DNA of 64,000 nucleotides, taken from an uncultured bacterium (GTDB lineage Bacteria > Cloacimonadota > Cloacimonadia > Cloacimonadales > Cloacimonadaceae). The number at the start of each line of letters is the position of its first letter. The first letter of the stretch is position 1. Below, piece by piece: positions 55,321 to 64,000 of this stretch. The stretch covers positions 1 through 64,000 of the forward strand of contig CALLHY010000024.1 of assembly GCA_938009275.1 (NCBI GenBank), written 5' to 3'. Position numbers and translations under genes: made by a program. The notes beneath the pieces were generated by a model. It was not told where the DNA came from. It saw only the letters and a program-made list of their open reading frames with translations, and ran no database searches.

Positions 55321-55458
55321 GTTTTCCTCCATAGGAAATATTATCTTTATTTGCATGTATAGAACAACAATGCGCCAAGCCTGTTCAGCCCTGCAATGGT
55401 GTCAAGACAATTGTAGAGCCACTCCTGCTATTTAGTTGCTATATTAAGTGGGGATGAT

Positions 55459-55776
55459 TTACTCAATAAAGCTGAATTCTCCCTCTTCCGGTTCCCAGGA
55501 ATAGATGCTACGATCAATGCTAATCTTGATTTTTACAGGATGTGTTTCGCCCTGGTACTCCACAGTGGCAATGCCATCGTAATAATCTTTGTCCAGCTTA
55601 TTTACCTTAACTTCCAGCACCTTCAGCCCCTTCCCTGCATACTGAGGATCGGAATCCATTGATTGCTGCATGGATTTTTTTACTGTTCTGGCTACCTTTT
55701 GGTCCATCAGCCAACAACTACTGAGAGCCAATAGCAAACCAATAGCCACACATAGGATTACTAGTTTTTTTGCCAT
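55459..55776 (-). CDS. small lipoprotein, unknown family
   Basis: A 105-residue protein with a signal and lipobox (LLLALSSC, cysteine at about 21) and a mature domain of alternating charged residues (VNKLDKDYYDGIATVEYQG, ISIDRSIYSWEPEEGEFSFIE, the latter in part). I recognise no family. GAGGAGATATT precedes the ATG. It is isolated: neighbours on both sides are separated by 71-138 bases. Confidence 0.65.
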   Translation of the reverse strand: MAKKLVILCVAIGLLLALSSCWLMDQKVARTVKKSMQQSMDSDPQYAGKGLKVLEVKVNKLDKDYYDGIATVEYQGETHPVKIKISIDRSIYSWEPEEGEFSFIE

Positions 55777-55847
55777 AATATCTCCTCTATCTTAGCCGTG
55801 CTTTACGCACATAGTTCATCAATATCGCACACGAAAATAGTGTCCAT

Positions 55848-56765
55848 TTATTTCTTTAGCAACAGCCACATAAAGAAGGGACAACCAACAAATGCAGTTA
55901 TAACCCCAACCGGCAATTCGATTGCCAGCAGATGCTTGGCAGCCATATCGCATGCCAACAAAAATATCGCCCCACTCCACGTCGAAACCACATATATACG
56001 CCTTTGTCCCGAAGGGATAAAAAACCTCACCACATGCGGTACAATAAGCCCCACAAATCCGATGATGCCAGCATAGGCAACGCTGATTCCAATTACAATG
56101 GAACTAAGTAGAAATACCTCTTTACGCAAGGCCAGTACGTTAATCCCCAAGCTGCCTGCATAAACGTCACCGCTGCTAAGGATGTCCAGGGCAGTGGACT
56201 TAAAGAACAGATACACCATTATACCTGTCGAGATGCTTGCAAGTATCGAAAATGCAGTCCATTCTCCGGTGCTGAATATCCTGCCCAAATTGCCCATTAG
56301 AGTTCCCAGTATTAATGCCGTGTCTTTCAGGTTCAGATACATCATCAGCGAGATACCAGCAGCGAAAAACATACCTGCAATAACTCCGGCAATAAGCAAC
56401 CTGCTCTTATCGAAGCGTCCCTTCTGATGTGCTAATCTCCACACCAGTATCATGGTTAATCCTGCCCCTAGAAATCCACCCAGGGGCATAAAGACCACCA
56501 TGCCGCTTATTCCAGCCAGGATGCTGCCAAATGCAGAACCTGACGACACTCCCAGGATATAAGGCTCTGCCAGCGGGTTTGCCAGCATAACCTGATAGAT
56601 AGAGCCAATCCCTGCCAAAGCCATGCCTGTAAATAGCGTTAGCAGCAGGCGTGGTAGCCTTACCTGCGAAACAATATTCGCCCCCGGTGAATCGGAGAAC
56701 AGATAAAAGGCAATTAACCCAAAGCTGATCGCAATCCAGATTAGCAGTGCCAGTTTATTTTTCAT
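55848..56765 (-). CDS. FecCD/BtuC-type ABC transporter permease
   Basis: A permease of about 305 residues with multiple membrane helices. RLPRLLLTLFTGMALAGIGSIYQ opens the FecCD domain (seen as MALAGIGSIYQVMLANPLAEP), and GIIGFVGLIVPHVVRFF is the coupling helix. It imports iron-siderophore or cobalamin from the periplasm together with an ATPase. ATG at 56765 or 56777 are both possible; the gene overlaps the binding-protein gene upstream by about 11-23 bases. No ATPase gene follows within the window. Confidence 0.9.
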   Translation of the reverse strand: MKNKLALLIWIAISFGLIAFYLFSDSPGANIVSQVRLPRLLLTLFTGMALAGIGSIYQVMLANPLAEPYILGVSSGSAFGSILAGISGMVVFMPLGGFLGAGLTMILVWRLAHQKGRFDKSRLLIAGVIAGMFFAAGISLMMYLNLKDTALILGTLMGNLGRIFSTGEWTAFSILASISTGIMVYLFFKSTALDILSSGDVYAGSLGINVLALRKEVFLLSSIVIGISVAYAGIIGFVGLIVPHVVRFFIPSGQRRIYVVSTWSGAIFLLACDMAAKHLLAIELPVGVITAFVGCPFFMWLLLKK

Positions 56766-57597
56766 CTTTCTCACCATGGAAAAGCTTATACATAGCCCAA
56801 ATGCCGTCTATACTGCGCGGGGTGGCACGCTGGATAATATCGGGACTGATGTCTTTTTCAAAGTAGATATTGCCATTTCGAATGGCGGGTATGTCTTGCC
56901 AACCCTTACGAGCCATAATGTTTTGCAGGCTATCCTGAGAGTAGCAGATCATTATATCCGGCTTGGCTTTTATTACTGCCTCGGGATTCACACGTGCATA
57001 ATCTCGCTCTAGAGTGGGGAAGATGTTATCACCTCCGGCAGTTTCAATAAGCTCGCCAACAAACGAAGCATCAGAAACGCTCATCAGGGGGTCACGATAT
57101 ATCTCCAGATACACTTTTGGCTTAGCCTTGCCATCTGTTTCGGCCTTTACCTGGGCAAGTGATTGCTTCATATCCGCAACAAGATTAGCTGCTTGTTTGC
57201 TATTCCCGCTTATCTTACCCAAACGCAGGATTTCCTGAGATAATTCGCTAAGGCTCTTAGGATATATTACTTCAACTCTTATGCCCAGTTTTTTTAGCTG
57301 TGCTGCGCTTCCTTCTTGTTCCAGGGCACTAACAAAAACCATTTCTGGATTTAGGGCTATGATGGCTTCTACATCTATTGCACTAAAGCTTCCTACCTTG
57401 GCTTTGCTGGCCAATGAGTGAGGGTAATCGCATTCATTGGTTACGGCCAGGATGTTATCTTCCGCACCAATGGCGCAGAGAATCTCGGCTAGTTCTGGAG
57501 AAAGAACTACATAACCCCTGGGCTTGCCATTGCCACTCTGGCATGAGCCCAGAAGAGTAAAAATAACTACAAGTAGGACAAGCTTTGTATATTTCAC
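56755..57597 (-). CDS. ABC substrate-binding lipoprotein, BtuF/FepB type
   Basis: A 280-residue lipoprotein (lipobox LLGSC, cysteine at 19) of the cluster-8 metal-chelate binding family. It has the two-lobe pattern with a long helix: LSPELAEILCAIGAEDNILAV, IDVEAIIALNPEMVFVS, then LIETAGGDNIFP and RVNPEAVIKAKPDIMIC. Ligand could be cobalamin or an iron chelate. The start is GTG at 57597 behind GAGGAAAT. TTGACA at 57654-57649 (minus strand) may be a -35 element. I saw no cobalamin riboswitch in front of it. Confidence 0.88.
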   Translation of the reverse strand: MKYTKLVLLVVIFTLLGSCQSGNGKPRGYVVLSPELAEILCAIGAEDNILAVTNECDYPHSLASKAKVGSFSAIDVEAIIALNPEMVFVSALEQEGSAAQLKKLGIRVEVIYPKSLSELSQEILRLGKISGNSKQAANLVADMKQSLAQVKAETDGKAKPKVYLEIYRDPLMSVSDASFVGELIETAGGDNIFPTLERDYARVNPEAVIKAKPDIMICYSQDSLQNIMARKGWQDIPAIRNGNIYFEKDISPDIIQRATPRSIDGIWAMYKLFHGEKDEK

Positions 57598-58220
57598 ATT
57601 TCCTCATATTAGATGCGTTTGCTTCACTACTCGCAGGTGGGGCTATGATGTCAAGCACAAAAAGCGACTCACTTCCCCCCGTTGTTCAATCAAGGATTAG
57701 TTTTAGTTTGCTTAGAGCTGTTTCTCTTATCGGTACTGGTGTTGGAATTCATTGAGGAGCTATAGCATGCGCTTGTACAAATACATATTTAACCTAAACA
57801 TCTCTTGTTCCCAGTCTCAAATTCCTATGGAACCTCCCCCTTGTCTCCCCATTGGAGAGTGGAGAGCTTTTGCCTAAAATCCTACACCCTGCCTATAGCT
57901 TAGCCTCATAACCTGCTTGTCACCGTCTTGTAACCGTCTCGTTTTATGAGACGGTGATGAGAGGGTCATGAGAGGGTCATGAGAGGGTCATGAGACGAAG
58001 CTATAGGAAAGCTATAGTGAAGCTGTTGAAACGTCGTTATATTTCAGGAGTATTCGTGGATTATAGTTAGTGGCAGGAAAGCAGTGGAAAAATAATCCTG
58101 TTTCATGGGTAATCCGCTATCCTGCTAACCCGTCCCTGAAGCGGAGCATATAAGCAATTTGCATAACTAACGAATGAGCTTAGCTTTTGTACTGAATAAG
58201 TAAATAAGTATTGAGGGAAA
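57598..58220. other. gene-free stretch with short repeats
   Basis: No gene is supported here. ACCGTCTC (57933-57940) pairs with GAGACGGT (57948-57955) around GTTTTAT. It is followed by three copies of an 11-base unit GAGGGTCATGA at 57961-57993. A further GCTATAG/CTATAG repeat lies near 58001-58017. The right end carries the GAGGG site of the DUF4287 gene. Confidence 0.6.
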
Positions 58221-58793
58221 ATGAGCGAGAAACGCATCGAAAAAGCCTGGGAAAGCATGAAGAATAATTTACAGGAGAAAACCGGCAAAGCCTTAAGCGA
58301 ATGGATAGAGATTATAAATAAGCAGCCCCTAACCCGAACCAGTGACAAGGTGAACTACCTGAAGAAAGAATATGGCTTGGGGCATGGCTATGCGGGCATG
58401 ATTATCTATCAGGCAAAGCTTGAGGCAGAAGGCAGTGCCCCAAGTTTGGCTCAGTTAGTAGAGAAGCAGTATGCCAGTAAACCGGATATGAAGCCAATTT
58501 ATGACAAACTGGTGAAAATAGTAAAGGGCTTTGGCACAGATGTGGAGATAAACCCCAAGCAATCGTATGTTAGCCTATGCGCCAATACTCAGTTTGCAAT
58601 GCTTACTCCGGCCACAAAAACCAGATTTGATGTGGGCATAAAGCTAAAAGATCAGGAACCCAAAGGTGTATTGGAGCTTTTGCCGAAACCGGGAATGTGC
58701 ACTCACACCATAAAGCTTAGCAGGATTGAAGATATAAATCCCGAAGTTATCTCATGGCTAAAATTGGCATATAACAAGGCAAGCAAGAGATAA
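58221..58793 (+). CDS. DUF4287/DUF5655-type protein
   Basis: A 190-residue protein. The N-terminal helical part (TGKALSEWIEIINKQPL and YLKKEYGLGHGYAGMII) matches DUF4287. The C-terminal part (about 88-185; YVSLCANTQFAMLTPATKTRFDVGI, given as FAMLTPATKTRFDVGI, and HTIKLSRIEDI) matches DUF5655, a YdhG/transport-type fold. No enzymatic role is established. GAGGG lies before the ATG. It is not in an operon with the next gene, 118 bases away. Confidence 0.85.
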   Translation: MSEKRIEKAWESMKNNLQEKTGKALSEWIEIINKQPLTRTSDKVNYLKKEYGLGHGYAGMIIYQAKLEAEGSAPSLAQLVEKQYASKPDMKPIYDKLVKIVKGFGTDVEINPKQSYVSLCANTQFAMLTPATKTRFDVGIKLKDQEPKGVLELLPKPGMCTHTIKLSRIEDINPEVISWLKLAYNKASKR

Positions 58794-58911
58794 TAGCAAG
58801 CCCTTAGATAGCAACTAGCAAAGGAAAAGCAGATTGTTAAGATCACTTTGCTTGACATAATTCTTGCATCTGTGAAATTGTCCTCAAAATCGATAACAAA
58901 TGAGGTATGCA

Positions 58912-61230
58912 ATGAAGTTTCTCCTTGCTGTCTGTGTTGTTCTGCTTTCTTTACTGCCCCTTTCTGCTGCCACAATAAGTGGCTTCGTTACGCGTGCCGA
59001 TAGTGCAGAACCTTTGCAATATGTTAATGTCCGCATTGCCGAAACCAAAGTAGGTATGCAGACAAACAAAAAAGGATATTATGTATTGAACGTCCAGGAT
59101 GTGGGGGATTACACACTGGAATTCACGATGATATCGTACCAAACCCTGTCGCACCGTTTCAGCATCAGCGATGTGAATCAAAATGTTAGTTTCAACGCGG
59201 CCATGGACAAGAGTGCCATTGAAATGAGCACAGTAACGGTAACAGGGAAAAGCGAAGATGAGGGGCCAAGCATTCGCAATAGCCTAATTCGCCGGAACAC
59301 ACAAGAAATTCAGAGTGTGGTGTCGCCTATAGAAGCGGATGTGTTCAGGGCTGTGCTCACCCTGCCCGGGGTTGCCCCGATATCGGATTTCTCATCCGGT
59401 TTGTATGTTCGCGGGGGTTCACCAGACCAAAACCTGATTCTTTTGGATGATATTGATGTGTACAATCCGAATCACTTTGGTGGAGTATTCAGTACCTTTA
59501 ACAGCGATGCTGTGGAGAGTATTGAGCTAATCAAAGGTGGCTATCCTGCCAAGTACGGTGGCAGATTGTCCAGCGTGCTGGACGTAATGAATCGACAGGG
59601 AAACCGCAACTATCATCAGGGCACAGCGCGGCTTTCTGCCATATCCAGCAGTGCAACATTGGAAGGCCCAATCAGCATCGGTAATCAGCACGGTTCATAT
59701 ATGGGTTCTTTTAGGCGCACTTATCTGGAACTGGTGCAAAAGATGATTGATGACTTGCCCGATTATTATTTCTACGACGGACACTTTAAGGTTAACTGGG
59801 ATGCCAGCTCTCGCGATAAGCTGTCTGCAAGTGCTTATTTTGGCAGAGATAAGCTTGCCTTTGACTTTGGGGCAACCTTGAATCTGGATTGGGGAAACAA
59901 AACCTTTACCACTCAATGGGTGCATATCTTCAATCCCAAGCTTTTCTCACAGTTTGTGTTTGCCGGCAGTGAGTTTACCAGCAATTTCTCGCAAGTTGCC
60001 GAAAGCGGTGATACTACCTTCGAGCGAATCAATGGCATTCATGATCTTACCTGTAAGGCAAATCTTAGCTACAAGCCGGTGAATAATCATCAGTTAGATT
60101 TCGGTGCTGAGATAAAGGGCAATAGAACCTGGTTAAAGGCAAATACATCATATCAATACGATCCTAACAACTTGCCAGATGTGAATGTAAGCAGTGTAAC
60201 TGCTTCTGCCTATGTTCAGGATGTGTGGGATATAAGTCCACTATGGACAGTTCAGCCAGGATTGCGCTTTTCGCTGTATCAAACCATTAAGAAAAACCTT
60301 GCCCAGATTCCTGATGCCACCTATGCAAATCTGGAGCCGCGGATATCACTGCGCAGAAATCTTGACGTGGGAGAAAGTGTGTATGCCAATTTTGGCTTGT
60401 ATCATCAGTATTTAACTCTGATGACGATGGAGATCAGTACACCCTTTGATGTATGGTTCCCCTTGGATGGTAGTTTAGACCCGGGTCAGTCTCTGCATTA
60501 CACTCTTGGCTACAAGCGACAGCTTAGCTCCAGCTTTGCATTCGACATTGAAGCATATTACAAGACATATAAAAACCTCCTGGAATACAATGTTGCCACG
60601 GACTATAGTTGGAATAACCAAACTGGTACGCTTTCAGATGTATTCCATAAAGGCACCGGTTTTACTTACGGCACAGATATCATGTTGCGAAATGATTGGA
60701 AGGGTTTGGAAGGCTTTATCGGGCTAACCCTTAGCAAAACAAAACGCAAGATGGAAGACTTTAATCTGGATCCCATCACTCAGCAAGGGGCTGCATATTA
60801 TCCTAAGTATGATCGTGACTATAGCTTGTCTATTGTGCAAACATTTAATCTAACCCAGGCAACAGGCAGGCAGGTTCTGGGAAGTGACTTCAAGATTGGG
60901 ATAAACTTTACCTACAACAGCGGACAACCGGGAACAAAGCCGGAACGAATATACTTCGACGGCGAGAGCTTTCAGCTAATCTATAGCTATAAAGACCGTA
61001 TCCGCTTGCCGGATTATATGCGGCTTGATCTTAGCACCAAGTATGAATGGGTGAAGAGCTGGGGTTCAATAGAGCCATACTTTGAGGTTATAAACGTGCT
61101 AAACCGCAAAAACGTTGGCTCGCGTGAATATACTCTGCTAATGAATGAAAGCGGTCAATTGGAACTAAAGAGCACCGATAGTGCCCAGTTCCCTCTATTA
61201 CCCTTTATAGGAGTGAACGTAAAATGGTAA
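58912..61230 (+). CDS. TonB-dependent receptor with carboxypeptidase-regulatory-like domain
   Basis: A 772-residue outer-membrane receptor with a signal peptide (1-20), a CarboxypepD-reg-like domain (about 22-105; ISGFVTRADSAEPLQYVNV), a plug (about 115-225; LYVRGGSPDQNLILLDDIDVYNP then GGYPAKYGGRLSSVLDV) and a barrel. It is shorter than the receptor at 8983 and of the FecA/SusC-unlike class that pairs with DUF4249 lipoproteins. ATG at 58912 follows GAGG; ATG at 58900 is rejected. It overlaps the next gene by 7 bases. Confidence 0.92.
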   Translation: MKFLLAVCVVLLSLLPLSAATISGFVTRADSAEPLQYVNVRIAETKVGMQTNKKGYYVLNVQDVGDYTLEFTMISYQTLSHRFSISDVNQNVSFNAAMDKSAIEMSTVTVTGKSEDEGPSIRNSLIRRNTQEIQSVVSPIEADVFRAVLTLPGVAPISDFSSGLYVRGGSPDQNLILLDDIDVYNPNHFGGVFSTFNSDAVESIELIKGGYPAKYGGRLSSVLDVMNRQGNRNYHQGTARLSAISSSATLEGPISIGNQHGSYMGSFRRTYLELVQKMIDDLPDYYFYDGHFKVNWDASSRDKLSASAYFGRDKLAFDFGATLNLDWGNKTFTTQWVHIFNPKLFSQFVFAGSEFTSNFSQVAESGDTTFERINGIHDLTCKANLSYKPVNNHQLDFGAEIKGNRTWLKANTSYQYDPNNLPDVNVSSVTASAYVQDVWDISPLWTVQPGLRFSLYQTIKKNLAQIPDATYANLEPRISLRRNLDVGESVYANFGLYHQYLTLMTMEISTPFDVWFPLDGSLDPGQSLHYTLGYKRQLSSSFAFDIEAYYKTYKNLLEYNVATDYSWNNQTGTLSDVFHKGTGFTYGTDIMLRNDWKGLEGFIGLTLSKTKRKMEDFNLDPITQQGAAYYPKYDRDYSLSIVQTFNLTQATGRQVLGSDFKIGINFTYNSGQPGTKPERIYFDGESFQLIYSYKDRIRLPDYMRLDLSTKYEWVKSWGSIEPYFEVINVLNRKNVGSREYTLLMNESGQLELKSTDSAQFPLLPFIGVNVKW

Positions 61231-62156
61231 AACTGATAAAATACTTATTTCCGCTATTGCTGCTGCTAAGCTCGTCATGCTCTAAGTTTACTGCGCCGGA
61301 GCGTTTCACAGGGGATGCCTATAGTCTGGCAGCACTGCTGATTGCCGGTGAGAGTATCGACGTGGATCACCCTGTATACATCACTCGTAGCGCAACCATA
61401 GAGACCTTTAATCCGAATAGTATCTTTGTGGATGATGCCTCAGTGATAATCAAGGACATTACGCCGGGTATCCCGCAAACCCAGTTCCCCTTGAGCTTTT
61501 TTATGGGAATGTATGTTGATCCAGCAGCAAACCTTATTCAAGTAGAGCATACATACAGAATTGAGATTGTAGTACCAGGTAATCCACCTGTGAATATCAG
61601 TGCGGAAACAACAGTGCCCAAGCAAGGCATTTTGGTTCCAGACTACCTGAATAACAACGTTCAGGGTGAAGGATACAGCTTCACAGAAGAACCAATGAAC
61701 ATAATCAAGTTCAGTGATGTGGACAGGAAGTATCCATTGGCAATAAACACTGGAGATAACCAGGGTACATTTAACTTCATGGCTGAGATGTATTGCCTCG
61801 AGGAATTTAGCACCAACTTAGAGTTTACTACACCTGTGTTTGGATTTACTCATGCTGATGCGGAAATGGAAGACAGCTACAATGCCCCCGGCGAGAGCGT
61901 TAGACGCATAAAGTTTCTTGGAAGCTATGTGTCCAAGCCTCAGGATGGCATAGCAGGAAACCATTTGGTGGTAAAGGACTATCGTCAGGCCTTTGTGTTT
62001 TATGGCAAATACAGAATTACACTCTATTTAGCCGATGAAAACTACTACCGCTATTCTTACATGCCAGAAGGTTACTTCCATGGTGGTGTTAAAGGCGGTC
62101 TGGGGTATTTCGGCAGTGCAAGTGGTGGTGTGATGTATGCCAAAATAGTGAAATAA
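61224..62156 (+). CDS. DUF4249-like lipoprotein
   Basis: A 310-residue lipoprotein (LLLLLSSSCSKF, cysteine at about 19) with an all-beta mature part. In Bacteroidota DUF4249 proteins are encoded next to TonB receptors of the same kind as the one here, and are presumed surface lids or ligand-binding partners. The ATG overlaps the receptor stop, so the two are co-translated. Detailed family membership is by overall pattern (HTYRIEIV, ETTVPKQGILVPD) rather than by a strict motif. Confidence 0.72.
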   Translation: MVKLIKYLFPLLLLLSSSCSKFTAPERFTGDAYSLAALLIAGESIDVDHPVYITRSATIETFNPNSIFVDDASVIIKDITPGIPQTQFPLSFFMGMYVDPAANLIQVEHTYRIEIVVPGNPPVNISAETTVPKQGILVPDYLNNNVQGEGYSFTEEPMNIIKFSDVDRKYPLAINTGDNQGTFNFMAEMYCLEEFSTNLEFTTPVFGFTHADAEMEDSYNAPGESVRRIKFLGSYVSKPQDGIAGNHLVVKDYRQAFVFYGKYRITLYLADENYYRYSYMPEGYFHGGVKGGLGYFGSASGGVMYAKIVK

Positions 62157-62179
62157 GCATACTTGAATAAATGAAGCAG

Positions 62180-62212
62180 GGGCGTTAGCTGTGTCTAACG
62201 CCCTTTATCTTT
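62180..62212 (+). terminator. Rho-independent terminator, shared convergent
   Basis: GGGCGTTAG (62180-62188) pairs with CTAACGCCC (62195-62203) around CTGTGT, followed by TTTATCTTT. It ends the receptor-lipoprotein pair. The stem overlaps the last codons and stop of the minus-strand sigma-54 activator, which it may also serve. Confidence 0.85.
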
Positions 62213-63999
62213 GGTGCCGTTTTCTTTACTTTGGCTACACCCAGGCGTTTCATCTTTCTGCAGAAGGTGCTTTCAGTCATATTCAGCAGTTTTGCGGCGG
62301 CACTTTGCTTACCATTGCATCTCAGCAGCGCATCGCGAATCAATTCTGCCTCTATCAGTTTGATGTTCTTGCCAGGTTTTATACTGGTCTGGATGGTTTC
62401 GGCATTAAATGTGGTGATCTTGTCTAACATCTGGGCACTCCATACAGGCTGGTAGAACATCACGAACAAACGCTCAACATAATTCTTAAGTTCCCGAACG
62501 TTGCCTGGGAAATTGTGGGTACTCATTCGCTCAATGAAGGCTTGACTGATGCGGGGGATGGGTTTTTTGGTTTCTTCTGCAAAACGCCTTACGAAATAGT
62601 CCAGCAACACAGGCAGGTCTTCCATTCGGTCGCATAAAGCAGGGATATTAATCTCTATGGTATTAATCCGGTGAAACAGGTCTAGCCTGAATTTATTATC
62701 CAGTATCAGTTTATGGATGTTATGGTTTGTAGCGGCGATAATTTTGCAATTTATTGGTTCTTGTTTTCCCTTCCCAACGGGAATGATGGTTTTAGTATCT
62801 ATCGCCCGTAGTAGCTTGGCTTGAAACTCCATAGGCATCTCTGATATCTCATCGAGAAAAAGAGTTCCGTTCTCTGCCAGTTGGAAAAAGCCATGCTTAT
62901 CTTGGTTTGCTCCTGTGAAAGAGCCTTTTACATGGCCGAAGAACTCACTTTCGAACAAGTTTGGCGAAATGGACGCACAGTTCACCGTAACGTATGGCTG
63001 AGAACTTCGGCTGCTATGGGTGTGAATCATGCGGGCTACAATCTCTTTGCCAGTTCCACTATCTCCCTGAATAAATACGCATGTATCCGGATACATAGCC
63101 GCGAGTTTTGCACTTTCAACCACCCGGCGTGAGGCCACCGAGACTCCAATAAAGGTGTCGGGATGATTTCTCCCAAGCTGCTGTTCGGCAAGCAGATATT
63201 TCTTTTTTAACCCCTGTGTGTCATTCAGTACAGAGTCCAAAACCCTTGCATAGTGTATTGCATGGTCACTCTTTACTTTTGCAAGAAGCTTCATGTTGGC
63301 TTCGTCCAATTTGCATAGGGCTTTAAAGCCGAGGCGATAGTTCTTTGATTCCTGATACATAAAGGCTTCTGTGCGCAGCACTTTAACCAGCAGTTCCCAG
63401 TTCTTGGTTTTTCGGTAATATGCTTTAGGTTTCTTTAACAGCTCTAAGGCTTCTTCATAACGCTCTAAGTTTATGAGAGCTAAAGCTATATTATTCGCGC
63501 TTTGCATTTGCAGGGCGAGATTGCCCAACGAAACAGCCATTTCTTCCGCCTTACTGTGAAACTCCAGCGCAAGCTCTGCTTTACCGCTCTCTGCCAGTGC
63601 ATTAGCCAGATTATTGTAGATGTTGTATTTGGTCTGAGGCGTATTTAGAGAGGTTCTGTTTATCTGCTCCAAGCTTGCTTCATAATAGTGAATGGCATCT
63701 TCCAGTTTGCCCTGAACCTTGAACATTAGTCCATGATTAAAGTTCAGTCCTACAAGGAACACCGGTAGCTTAAGTTTGGTGGCTGATTCCAAGCCCAGCT
63801 TAAAATAGTGTTCACTTAAGTTAAACTCATTCAGATTAGTGTACACAGATACTAGCTCCACATATATCTGAAGGGCTTTCAAACGATAAGTATTCTGTTC
63901 GCAAAGTTGCAAACAGCTGGCAAAGTACTTCAAGGCAATGTCGTACTTTCTCATGAATTTATACATCATGGAAATCTTTAACAGCACATCCGCACGCAA
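62185..63999 (-). CDS. sigma-54-dependent transcriptional activator with TPR sensor region (5' end outside window)
   Basis: At least 604 residues; the frame is open to the right edge, so the start lies outside. Visible residues about 1-240 are tetratricopeptide repeats (for example NNLANALAESGKAELALEFHSKA). A AAA+ domain follows (about 280-510) with Walker A GDSGTGKE, GSFTGAN in place of the usual GAFTGA loop, and LFLDEISEMP as Walker B. A Fis-type helix-turn-helix ends the protein (GKQSAAAKLLNMTESTFCRKM). Such activators remodel sigma-54 RNA polymerase; a TPR sensor suggests peptide or protein input. Target genes are unknown. Confidence 0.9.
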   Translation of the reverse strand: MRADVLLKISMMYKFMRKYDIALKYFASCLQLCEQNTYRLKALQIYVELVSVYTNLNEFNLSEHYFKLGLESATKLKLPVFLVGLNFNHGLMFKVQGKLEDAIHYYEASLEQINRTSLNTPQTKYNIYNNLANALAESGKAELALEFHSKAEEMAVSLGNLALQMQSANNIALALINLERYEEALELLKKPKAYYRKTKNWELLVKVLRTEAFMYQESKNYRLGFKALCKLDEANMKLLAKVKSDHAIHYARVLDSVLNDTQGLKKKYLLAEQQLGRNHPDTFIGVSVASRRVVESAKLAAMYPDTCVFIQGDSGTGKEIVARMIHTHSSRSSQPYVTVNCASISPNLFESEFFGHVKGSFTGANQDKHGFFQLAENGTLFLDEISEMPMEFQAKLLRAIDTKTIIPVGKGKQEPINCKIIAATNHNIHKLILDNKFRLDLFHRINTIEINIPALCDRMEDLPVLLDYFVRRFAEETKKPIPRISQAFIERMSTHNFPGNVRELKNYVERLFVMFYQPVWSAQMLDKITTFNAETIQTSIKPGKNIKLIEAELIRDALLRCNGKQSAAAKLLNMTESTFCRKMKRLGVAKVKKTAPKIKGVRHS

Positions 64000-64000
64000 G

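Noticed and set aside
57598..57720. Cobalamin riboswitch before the BtuF/FepB-type gene
   Set aside because: The leader is short and I could not find the B12-box or the expected paired core.

Overview
The window reads as a chromosomal segment of a diderm (LPS-bearing) bacterium of the FCB group, most probably Cloacimonadota or a close relative. The grounds are secreted proteins ending in T9SS-type (Por) sorting domains with PNPFNP motifs, PorV/PorQ-like barrels, large TonB-dependent receptors with a carboxypeptidase-regulatory-like N-domain, a DUF4249-like lipoprotein, a C10 peptidase, Kdo/LPS genes and moderate GC. The phylum is inferred from family content; no rRNA is present.

Layout. 1-870 is a repeat-dense non-coding stretch. 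871-8774 (+) is a housekeeping run: PTS IIA, PorV/PorQ-like protein, glyS, pta, an aminotransferase, a small membrane protein, a PfkB kinase and purM. 8983-20671 (+) is one operon behind a clear promoter and ahead of a strong terminator: TonB receptor, ExbB, two ExbD, TonB, a 1038-aa secreted protein, a PorV-like protein and a 723-aa sorted cargo. This couples a private energy-transduction complex to surface and secreted proteins. 27796-21010 (-) is a TetR-controlled operon: porin-like barrel, LolD/MacB-type ATPase, two FtsX permeases, LolA-like protein and a BaiN-type flavoprotein.

38577-28043 (-) is a type I restriction-modification island: hsdM, a hairpin-rich non-coding block, hsdS, an NA37 (YejK/NdpA-like) nucleoid protein, a RelA/SpoT-type nucleotide synthetase, DinD, a truncated copy of the hsdR start, a four-helix-bundle gene and hsdR. 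The NA37-synthetase pair is translationally coupled to hsdS. HsdR and HsdM both carry in-frame insertions made of REP-like palindromes of the same family as an intergenic copy at about 222-248. The four-helix gene lies in a cassette bounded by a 12-bp direct repeat and by two copies of the hsdR 5' end. This island is the best candidate for a little-described system.

38750-39829 (+) is a Nif3-family gene, followed by a perfect 28-bp inverted repeat. 40314-47749 (+) encodes three secreted proteins built from shared repeated modules (C10 peptidase, a paralogue of the 723-aa cargo, and a chitobiase-C-type protein). An S41 peptidase follows. 54403-50232 (-) is metK-kdsA-kdsC-lptC-lptA/ostA, with tRNA-Lys(CTT) just upstream. 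Then come two small lipoproteins, a BtuCF/FecCD-type permease and binding protein without an ATPase gene, a DUF4287/DUF5655 protein, a second TonB receptor with a DUF4249-like lipoprotein, and the 3' part of a TPR sigma-54 activator that runs off the right edge.

Genes are closely packed. Start codons include GTG and TTG, and starts were chosen mainly by Shine-Dalgarno position. No CRISPR array, rRNA, intact insertion sequence or integrase was seen.
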